A DNA stretch of 6,809 nt from Thermoleophilaceae bacterium. GTDB taxonomy: Bacteria > Actinomycetota > Thermoleophilia > Solirubrobacterales > Thermoleophilaceae. The stretch is taken from positions 1 to 6,809 of the forward strand of contig JACCUE010000193.1 of assembly GCA_013812005.1 (NCBI GenBank), written 5' to 3'. Below, piece by piece: positions 1-5,212 of this stretch; positions within the stretch are counted from its first letter, which is position 1, and every line of letters begins with the position of its first letter. Under the pieces are notes generated by a model. The model was not told where the DNA came from, made no database searches, and saw nothing but the letters and a program-made list of their open reading frames with translations. A program made the translations under genes and the position numbers.

Positions 1-770
1 CGGTCGGAGATCTGGTCGAGGAGGAACGCCGGGCCGCGTGACGCCAGCTTGGCCAAGGCGGTCTTGCCGCCGGGGCCGAGCACCGTGTGGTCCTCGCGGA
101 TAGCGGCGATCACCTTCTCCGCCCACTCCGACGCGGGCACGTTGTCCCAGTCCGAGGTGTCGAGGTGGCGCCCGTAGGTCTCCTCGGTGGCGTCGAGCAT
201 CTCCGTGTCCACGCCGCCCGTGACGAGGTGCAGGGTGCTGACGCCCGTGCCCTTGAGCTCGCGGCGCAACGACTCCGTGAAGGCCACGACCCCGGCCTTG
301 GAGGCGGCGTAGGTGCTGGCGGCCGGGAAGAAGGCGTAGCCGGAGATGCTCGCGTTGTTGACCACCTTGCCCGAGCGGCGCTCGAGCATTCCGGGCAGGA
401 CTGCTCGGGTGAGCTGCACCAGACCCAGCAGGTTGGCCTGAAACATCGCGTAGACCTCGTCGAGATCCTGCTCTTCGAGCAATCCTCCTGTGACCAGGCC
501 GGCGTTGTTGACCAGCAGGTCGATCCGGTCGAGGTCATCCCCGAGCGCCGCGCAGCTCTCCTCGATCGCCTCGCGCGATCCCAGATCGACCCGCACCGCC
601 TTCACCTCGCGGGCACCGCCCGCGCCGGTGGCGATCGGCTCGAAGCTGCCGGGGTTGCGCGTGCCGCAGAGCAGCAGGCCGACCGGCTCTCGGGCCAGCG
701 CCTCTGCCAGCGCCCGGCCGATGCCGCGGTTCGATCCGGTCACCAAAGCGGTACGTCCCGATAGGTCCAT
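1..770 (-). CDS. SDR family NAD(P)-dependent oxidoreductase, 3' end cut by the window
   Basis: The gene reads from an ATG at 770 leftwards through 256 codons without a stop, so only the last few residues should be missing (classical SDRs are about 250-280 aa). Visible motifs: the cofactor glycine motif TGSNRGIG (residues 11-18), VDL with Asp62 for the adenine ring, NNAG (88-91), structural Asn113, catalytic Ser141, and Tyr154-x-x-x-Lys158 in YAASK, with the standard 13-residue Ser-Tyr spacing. Arg38, just after the second beta strand (LLLCGTR), suggests a preference for NADP(H), by inference. The protein should be a soluble cytoplasmic oxidoreductase acting on an alcohol or carbonyl; the substrate cannot be read from the sequence. 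It is divergent from the hydrolase at 833. There is no Shine-Dalgarno before the ATG but a TACGCT hexamer lies 6 nt upstream, consistent with a leaderless mRNA. Family call is firm; specific function is unknown. Confidence 0.93.
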   Translation of the reverse strand, partial: MDLSGRTALVTGSNRGIGRALAEALAREPVGLLLCGTRNPGSFEPIATGAGGAREVKAVRVDLGSREAIEESCAALGDDLDRIDLLVNNAGLVTGGLLEEQDLDEVYAMFQANLLGLVQLTRAVLPGMLERRSGKVVNNASISGYAFFPAASTYAASKAGVVAFTESLRRELKGTGVSTLHLVTGGVDTEMLDATEETYGRHLDTSDWDNVPASEWAEKVIAAIREDHTVLGPGGKTALAKLASRGPAFLLDQISD

Positions 771-776
771 GCAGGA

Positions 777-782
777 AGCGTA
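777..782 (-). promoter_or_regulatory. Putative -10 element (TACGCT) for the SDR gene, leaderless type
   Basis: On the minus strand TACGCT matches TANNNT and ends 6 nt before the ATG at 770, which would put the transcription start at or next to the A of the start codon. No ribosome binding site is visible in the short gap and no convincing -35 hexamer is seen at 16-18 nt spacing. Leaderless genes with this layout are common in actinobacteria; its use here is inferred. Confidence 0.45.
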
Positions 783-818
783 GGGTTTCGACCTGATCGG
801 GCGGGGCGAGTTCACCCG

Positions 819-824
819 TATTCT
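819..824 (+). promoter_or_regulatory. Putative -10 element (TATTCT) for the hydrolase operon, leaderless type
   Basis: TATTCT is a good -10 match and ends 8 nt before the ATG at 833, again with no ribosome binding site in between. It argues for ATG 833 rather than GTG 827 as the start, since GTG 827 lies only 2 nt after the hexamer and would fall upstream of the expected transcription start. A clear -35 was not found. Its spacing from the opposing -10 (777-782) is 36 bp, so the two polymerase footprints would overlap. Confidence 0.45.
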
Positions 825-832
825 GTGTGACG

Positions 833-1630
833 ATGCCCTCTCACGATCTAACTCTGGCCCACGACCGCTCCGGCTCCGGCGAGCCGCTGACGCTCGTGCA
901 TCCGCTGGGCGCCGACCGCGGCGTCTGGAAGCCCGTGATGGACCGCCTGAGCTCACACCACGACGTGATCGCGGTGGACATGCCGGGCTTCGGCGAGTCG
1001 CCGGAGCTGCCGGCGGACGTGCCCGCCACGGCACACGGCATCGCGGCCGAGATCTGGGCAACTCTCGACTCGCTGGGCGTTGGGCGGGCACACGTAGCGG
1101 GCATCTCCCTCGGCGGCTGGGTTGCCCTGGAGCTCGCCAAGTCCGACCGCTGCCTGAGCGTGACCGCCCTGTGCCCCGCCGGGTTCTGGGCGCGGCCGCT
1201 CGGACCGCGGCCGGAGGCGGCGCGCGGCGCTGCCAGAGCGCTCGTGGGACTGCTACGGCCCCTCCTGCAGACCGAGCGCGGGCGGCGCCTGATGCTCCGC
1301 GGGGCGATCGGGCACCCGGAGCGCGTCCCCCCCGCGGATGCGTACCGGCTGGTACGCGCCTACGCCGTATCCCCCGGCTTCGCGCGCGCCAACGCCGAGA
1401 TGCGCAAGACCCTCTTCTCGGGCTTCGACGACATCCGCGTTCCCATCACCCTCGCGTGGGCCGACCGCGACCGGCTGGTGTCCCCGCCCCGCAGCGTGCC
1501 GCAAGGCGTGCATACCGTCCGCCTCCGCGACTGCGGACATGTGCCCACCTGGGACAGCCCGGATCAGGTGGTCGCCGCCATCCGTCAGACCGCCGCCCGT
1601 GCCGCGCGCCCCGTATCGTCCGGGGCATGA
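833..1630 (+). CDS. Alpha/beta-fold hydrolase
   Basis: This 265-aa protein has the full catalytic layout of the alpha/beta hydrolase-1 superfamily. There is an oxyanion strand-loop HPLGAD near residue 23, a DMPGFGES segment near 49-56, the nucleophile elbow GISLGG with Ser92, an acidic residue in WADRDRLV (Asp213), and the catalytic His236 in CGHVPTWD. The lid region (about 115-180) is rich in Ala, Arg and Leu, and no signal peptide is seen, so it should be cytoplasmic. The substrate (ester, lactone, epoxide or C-C bond) cannot be told; HPLGAD replaces the more common HGxG. An alternative GTG start at 827 would add two residues; ATG 833 fits the TATTCT hexamer better. The stop overlaps the next gene's start by ATGA (1627-1630), so the two are probably translated in a coupled way as the head of an operon. 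Confidence 0.93.
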   Translation: MPSHDLTLAHDRSGSGEPLTLVHPLGADRGVWKPVMDRLSSHHDVIAVDMPGFGESPELPADVPATAHGIAAEIWATLDSLGVGRAHVAGISLGGWVALELAKSDRCLSVTALCPAGFWARPLGPRPEAARGAARALVGLLRPLLQTERGRRLMLRGAIGHPERVPPADAYRLVRAYAVSPGFARANAEMRKTLFSGFDDIRVPITLAWADRDRLVSPPRSVPQGVHTVRLRDCGHVPTWDSPDQVVAAIRQTAARAARPVSSGA

Positions 1631-3489
1631 CCGGCGCCGCGGTGAAACCGCGAGACGAAGCCCTCGACGCAGCCCGGTGGGATCTGCAGCCCCTCGTGGG
1701 CGGCGAAGGCCCGGACGGCGCCCTGCGCCTGGTCGAGGAGGCCAAGGCGCTTGCCGAGGAGTTCGCCACCAGCCGGCGCGGCTCGCTGGCGGACGCCGAC
1801 GCGTCCTCGCTGGCTTCCGCGATGCGCGAGTTGGAGGAGATCTACGATCGCCTCGGTCGAGCGGGCTCGTACGCCTCCCTCGCCTACGCGGTGCAAACAC
1901 AGGATCCCGAGCGCGGCGCGCTGCTGCAGAAGCTGAGCGAGGCCGGCGCGGAGATCGAGACGTCGCTGCTGTTCTTCGACCTCGAATGGAATGCGCTGCC
2001 CGACGAGCGGGTCGATGACCTGCTGGCCTCGGAGGAGGTCCTCTTCTGCGCCCACCACCTGCGCACGCTGCGCCGCTACCGGCCCCACCAGCTCTCCGAG
2101 CCCGAGGAGCGCGTGCTCACCGAAGCCGACGTGACCGGGCGCTCGGCCTTCGCGCGCCTGTTCACCGAACAGACCTCAGCCGTGACCGCAGACCTGCCCG
2201 ACGCCGACGAGCCGGTGCCGCTCGAGGAGGCTCTCAGCCGGCTCCAGGATCCCGACCGCGAGCGCCGCGCCGAGGCGGCCAAGAGCGTGACCGAGGCGCT
2301 GCAGCCCGGCCTTCGCACCCGGGCGTTCATCTTCAACACCCTGCTCGCAGACAAGTCCACCCAGGACCGGCTGCGCGCATACCCCCACTGGCTGGCGTCT
2401 CGCAACCTCTCCAACGAGGCGGGCGACGAGTCCGTTCAGGCGCTGATCGAAGCGGTGGTCGGCCACTACGAGCTCGCTCGGCGCTGGTACCGGCTCAAGG
2501 CCAAGCTGCTGGGCCTCGACCGTCTGGCCTTCTACGACCGGATGGCCCCGGTGGCCGCTACCGACCGGCGCATTGGATACGCCGATGCCAGGGAACTGGT
2601 CCTGGACTGCTACCGCGGCTTCTCGGACGAGCTTGGCGGGGTAGCTTCCGAGTTCTTCGAGGGCTCCTACATCGACGCGCCGCCCCAGGCCGGCAAGCGC
2701 GGGGGCGCCTTCTGCGCCTACGCAGTGCCCTCCGCACATCCGTACGTGATGCTCAACTACACCTCGCGCCCGGGCGACGTGCTCACCATGGCCCACGAGC
2801 TGGGCCATGGCGTGCACGCGGCCCTTGCCCGCCCGAAGGGCCTGTTCGAGTTCTCGACGCCGCTGACGGTCGCCGAGACCGCCTCGATCTTTGGCGAGAC
2901 GATCGTGCTCGAGCGCCTGCTCGAGCAGGCGCCCGACGCCGCGGCCCGGCTGTCACTGCTGGCCGAGTCGCTCGACGGCGCCGTAGCGGCGATCTTCCGC
3001 CAGGTGGCGATGAACCGCTTCGAGCACCGGATTCACACCGAGCGGCGCGGCTCGGGCGAGCTGTCGGTGGACGGGTTCGCCGCCGCCTGGCTCGAGACCC
3101 AGAGCGACATGCTCGGCGATTCGGTCGAGCCCTCTGACGACTACGGCAGCTGGTGGTCCTACGTGCCCCACTTCGTGGACAGCCCCGGCTACGTGTACGC
3201 CTACGCCTACGGCAACCTGCTGGCGCTGTCGGTCTACCGGCGCTTCGAGGAGACGGGCGACGGCTTCGTGGACTCCTACCTCGAGCTCCTGCGGGCCGGG
3301 GGCTCGATGCCGCCGGAGCAGCTCGGGCAGATCGTGGGCGTGGACCTGACCGACCCGGGCTTCTGGAGCGCCGGCCTCGACCTCGTGGCTCGGCGGCTGG
3401 AAGCCGCCGAGCGTGCCGCCGAGGAGGCGAGCGGAGGCCGGTCCCGAGGCTTCGCTCAGCGGCCGATTGATTCGCCGCATCCCGGGTAG
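1627..3489 (+). CDS. pepF: M3B family oligoendopeptidase (PepF/oligopeptidase F type)
   Basis: A 620-aa zinc metallopeptidase expected to cut short peptides in the cytoplasm; no signal peptide is present. The N-terminal half is helical, begins with ARWDLQPLV and carries LSEPEERVL, typical of the oligopeptidase F N-terminal domain. The C-terminal catalytic half has KRGGAFCAY near 355-365, the zinc motif HELGH (His390, Glu391, His394), the third ligand Glu417 in ETASIFGE, and a substrate-binding segment with His515, Tyr522, Tyr524 and Tyr526 (HFVDSPGYVYAYAYG). The end (LTDPGFW near the C-terminus) also fits the family, and the length is usual for it. The start is the ATG inside the ATGA overlap with the hydrolase. 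The reading frame is open further upstream to 1171, but that part lies inside the hydrolase and has no family similarity. The symbol is assigned by family; exact peptide specificity is unknown. Confidence 0.96.
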   Translation: MTGAAVKPRDEALDAARWDLQPLVGGEGPDGALRLVEEAKALAEEFATSRRGSLADADASSLASAMRELEEIYDRLGRAGSYASLAYAVQTQDPERGALLQKLSEAGAEIETSLLFFDLEWNALPDERVDDLLASEEVLFCAHHLRTLRRYRPHQLSEPEERVLTEADVTGRSAFARLFTEQTSAVTADLPDADEPVPLEEALSRLQDPDRERRAEAAKSVTEALQPGLRTRAFIFNTLLADKSTQDRLRAYPHWLASRNLSNEAGDESVQALIEAVVGHYELARRWYRLKAKLLGLDRLAFYDRMAPVAATDRRIGYADARELVLDCYRGFSDELGGVASEFFEGSYIDAPPQAGKRGGAFCAYAVPSAHPYVMLNYTSRPGDVLTMAHELGHGVHAALARPKGLFEFSTPLTVAETASIFGETIVLERLLEQAPDAAARLSLLAESLDGAVAAIFRQVAMNRFEHRIHTERRGSGELSVDGFAAAWLETQSDMLGDSVEPSDDYGSWWSYVPHFVDSPGYVYAYAYGNLLALSVYRRFEETGDGFVDSYLELLRAGGSMPPEQLGQIVGVDLTDPGFWSAGLDLVARRLEAAERAAEEASGGRSRGFAQRPIDSPHPG

Positions 3490-3498
3490 CACCCCAGC

Positions 3499-3603
3499 GT
3501 GTTCTTCTTCTCGAATCGCATGGGCTGCGCGGGATCGCTCCTCGTGTCGGCCATCGGCACACTGATCCTGCTGCTGATCCTCGGTGTCATCAACATCGAC
3601 TGA
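3499..3603 (+). CDS. Small single-span membrane protein (34 aa)
   Basis: A GTG-started reading frame of 34 codons lies 9 nt after the peptidase stop and ends 10 nt before the next gene. The product begins MFFFSNRMGCAGSLL and continues into a Leu/Ile-rich span (about residues 12-32) ending GVINID. This is one hydrophobic helix after a short positively charged N-terminus. The close fit between its neighbours and the hydrophobic, uninterrupted reading support a real gene. Similar mini-proteins (short N-terminus, GCxGSLL, then a leucine-rich helix) seem familiar from actinobacteria, but I cannot name a family. An internal ATG at 3520 is an alternative start giving 27 aa. No good ribosome binding site precedes either start, so translation may depend on coupling from the peptidase. 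The Cys in MGC is not in a proper lipobox because Arg is at -3. Function unknown. Confidence 0.72.
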   Translation: MFFFSNRMGCAGSLLVSAIGTLILLLILGVINID

Positions 3604-3608
3604 AGGGA
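3602..3608 (+). promoter_or_regulatory. Ribosome binding site (GAAGGGA) for the gene at 3614
   Basis: GAAGGGA sits 5 nt before ATG 3614 and overlaps the TGA stop of the small membrane protein. It decides the start: an in-frame GTG at 3584 lies inside the upstream small gene and has no such site. Its overlap with the upstream stop suggests coupled translation. Confidence 0.6.
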
Positions 3609-3613
3609 CCCGA

Positions 3614-4066
3614 ATGACCAAGAAGGCCGACTTCAACGCTGATGAGTGGGCGAAGGTGGTGGAGGGGCCGCTCCTGGCAGGGATGCAGGTGATCACCGCC
3701 GATCGCAGGGGCACGATCCGCGAGAGCATGGCGATGGGCCAGGTCTACGCCAAGGCACGCCAGCAGCAGGGCGGAAGCGAGCTGCTCGACGAGTTGGTGG
3801 CGACCCCGCCGGCCATGGACCCGGCCCGGACGCGCTCGGCCGGCGACGTCGGACGGGCGAGCAGCGAGGGGCTCCGGGAGGCCTTGGCGCTACTCGAGCA
3901 GAAGGCCTCCGCTGAGGAGGTCGACGCCTACAAGGGCTTCGTCCGCGCTGTGGCCGACGCCGTGGCCCACGCCCACAAGGAGGGCGGCTTCCTGGGGGTG
4001 GGCGGCAAGGAGGTGAGCGCCGAAGAGCAGACGGCGCTCGATGAGATCGAGGCTGCGCTGAGCTAG
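3614..4066 (+). CDS. Conserved protein of unknown function (150 aa)
   Basis: A small, acidic, probably soluble and mostly helical protein. It opens with MTKKADFNADEWAKVVEGP and a moderately hydrophobic stretch LLAGMQVITAD (about 20-30), continues with helix-forming charged sequence, and ends with a distinctive EGGFLGVGGKEVSAEE segment (about 123-138) before a final helix. The pattern (an F..EW...  start, a lysine/alanine-rich C-terminal helix, GGFLGxGG, VSxxE) resembles a family of uncharacterised bacterial proteins I recall without a name. No catalytic motif, signal peptide or transmembrane segment is visible. It follows the 34-aa membrane protein by 10 nt and is the last gene of the probable operon. 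The nearby glycine loop is too short and badly placed to be a nucleotide-binding P-loop. The gene is secure; the function is unknown. Confidence 0.88.
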   Translation: MTKKADFNADEWAKVVEGPLLAGMQVITADRRGTIRESMAMGQVYAKARQQQGGSELLDELVATPPAMDPARTRSAGDVGRASSEGLREALALLEQKASAEEVDAYKGFVRAVADAVAHAHKEGGFLGVGGKEVSAEEQTALDEIEAALS

Positions 4067-4125
4067 CCGGGGGGCGGTCTTTGCCTGGTGACGCCATAGC
4101 GCTCGATGAGCGACACTTCGCCCCG

Positions 4126-5085
4126 ATGAGGACCCAGGGAAGTCAAACCACTCCGCCCCCCGTGACGCCCGACGCTCGGATGCAGGAAGAGCTCGCGCGG
4201 CGCCTGGCGACGATCGAAGGAATATTCGACACAGGTCTGCTCGAAGGTCGAGGCGAGAAGGAAGCTGAGGTCGCCTGCTACTACGAGCAGAGCCGTTGGG
4301 CGTATAAGATCTTCCATTCGAACGAGGGGGCCATGCACTTGGCCTTGAGTCCCGACGGCGTGTTCGACAAGCAGGGCTACCTCGGACAAGCTCGCGAAGT
4401 TGAGCGCCTGATCGGCCCAGACACCGAATCGGTGCTCGAGCTTGCCACGGGCAACGGCTTCAACCTTCGCTACCTCGCCGAGCGCCATCCACACACGTCC
4501 TTTACCGGCCTCGACCTCGTGGCCACGCACGTCGCCGCAGCACGCGCCAAGGCGGATGGTCTGGGAAATGCCCGCTTCCTGGAGGGGGACTTCCACCGAC
4601 TGCCGTTCGACGCGGAAACCTTCGACGTCCTGTTCGTCGTGGAGAGCCTCTGTCACGCGACCGACCTTGACACCGCCCTGCAGGAGGCGCACCGCGTGCT
4701 GCGCCCAGGCGGGGTCTTCGTCGTGATAGACGGCTGGCGGACGGCCCGCTTCGCAGAGCTTCCCGCAGAGGCGCGGCGAGCGGCGACCGCCACGGAGCAA
4801 GCCATGTCCGTGGCCCAACCATTGGTGATCGACGACTGGCTCGACGCTGTCGCCGAGAGGGGCTTCGAGGTGGTCGAGGAACGAGATCTGACGCAGCAGG
4901 TCCTGCCCACCGTCCGGCGCCTGGAACGGATTGCCAGAGTGGTCTTCGGCCACCCGCGGGCGACCAGAGCCGCCCAGCGGGTCCTCCCGGAGAGGTTCTT
5001 GATGAATGGGATCGCCGTTTACCTGATGCAGCTCACGCTGGCCGGCGGAGTTCACACGTATCGCCTGGTTGTGCTGCGCCGCTGA
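4126..5085 (+). CDS. Class I SAM-dependent methyltransferase
   Basis: A 319-aa protein (counting from ATG 4126) with a Rossmann-type methyltransferase core. Motif I is VLELATGNGFN (about 103-113), an acidic FTGLDLV follows (about 126-132), then the FLEGDFHRLPF loop with Asp155, and the post-I segment VLRPGGVFVVIDGW (about 192-204). Before the core lies YYEQSRWAYKIFHSNEGAMH, recalling sterol- and tocopherol-type small-molecule methyltransferases of the Methyltransf_11 group. The acceptor cannot be named. The start is uncertain: TTG 4081 follows a G-rich stretch and would add 15 residues, and ATG 4180 would remove 18; none has a good ribosome binding site. It lies 59 nt after the previous gene, so it could be in that operon or separate. 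It contains two ATA isoleucine codons (4222 and 4726), a codon I do not see in the hydrolase, peptidase or lipase genes. Confidence 0.9.
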   Translation: MRTQGSQTTPPPVTPDARMQEELARRLATIEGIFDTGLLEGRGEKEAEVACYYEQSRWAYKIFHSNEGAMHLALSPDGVFDKQGYLGQAREVERLIGPDTESVLELATGNGFNLRYLAERHPHTSFTGLDLVATHVAAARAKADGLGNARFLEGDFHRLPFDAETFDVLFVVESLCHATDLDTALQEAHRVLRPGGVFVVIDGWRTARFAELPAEARRAATATEQAMSVAQPLVIDDWLDAVAERGFEVVEERDLTQQVLPTVRRLERIARVVFGHPRATRAAQRVLPERFLMNGIAVYLMQLTLAGGVHTYRLVVLRR

Positions 5086-5123
5086 CGGGCGGCCTGTTCG
5101 GGGTGGAACGACGCCGAGGGACG

Positions 5124-5157
5124 GCCTCCCGAGGTCCGACCCGGCACCCCGGGAGGC
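5124..5157 (+). terminator. GC-rich hairpin, probable terminator after the methyltransferase
   Basis: GCCTCCCG (5124-5131) and CGGGAGGC (5150-5157) form a perfect 8-bp stem. After one A/C mismatch it continues as GGT/ACC and CCG/CGG with a single bulged C and an ACC loop, about 14 base pairs in all. It sits 38 nt after the methyltransferase stop and 42 nt before the -10-like element of the lipase. No T-run follows, as is common for hairpins proposed as terminators in GC-rich actinobacteria. A regulatory or insulating hairpin is the alternative. Confidence 0.5.
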
Positions 5158-5199
5158 AGCTGCCCACGAGCGACCGGCGCCGCCGCGATGGGGCACGAG

Positions 5200-5205
5200 T
5201 ACCGT
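5200..5205 (+). promoter_or_regulatory. Putative -10 element (TACCGT) for the lipase gene, leaderless type
   Basis: TACCGT matches TANNNT and ends 7 nt before ATG 5213 with no ribosome binding site between. It supports ATG 5213 and a separate transcription unit for the lipase after the upstream hairpin. No clear -35 is visible at normal spacing. Confidence 0.42.
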
Positions 5206-5212
5206 CCTTTAC

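Noticed and set aside
87..764. A 225-codon plus-strand open frame over the SDR gene
   Set aside because: The minus strand carries all SDR motifs in one uninterrupted frame; this is its antisense shadow.
1171..1626. Upstream extension of the peptidase frame, giving a 772-aa fusion-like product
   Set aside because: The added 152 residues lie inside the hydrolase in another frame, are Arg/Pro/Ala-rich with no domain, and the family's normal N-terminus begins just after ATG 1627.
3514..3531. Possible lipoprotein signal at the Cys in the small membrane protein
   Set aside because: The residues before the Cys (R-M-G) do not fit a lipobox, which needs Leu, Val or Ile at -3, and the hydrophobic stretch comes after the Cys, not before it.
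3983..4009. Glycine-rich GGFLGVGGK as a possible P-loop in the 150-aa protein
   Set aside because: It lacks the GxxxxGK[ST] pattern, and no Walker B or other NTPase motif is present.
4063..5196. A 377-codon open frame on the minus strand opposite the methyltransferase
   Set aside because: It mirrors the methyltransferase codons in a GC-rich genome, has no recognisable motif, and the plus-strand protein has a full set of methyltransferase motifs.
5069..5212. Upstream extension of the lipase frame by 48 residues
   Set aside because: It would bury the signal peptide inside the protein and overlap the methyltransferase end and the hairpin; ATG 5213 starts a standard signal peptide.
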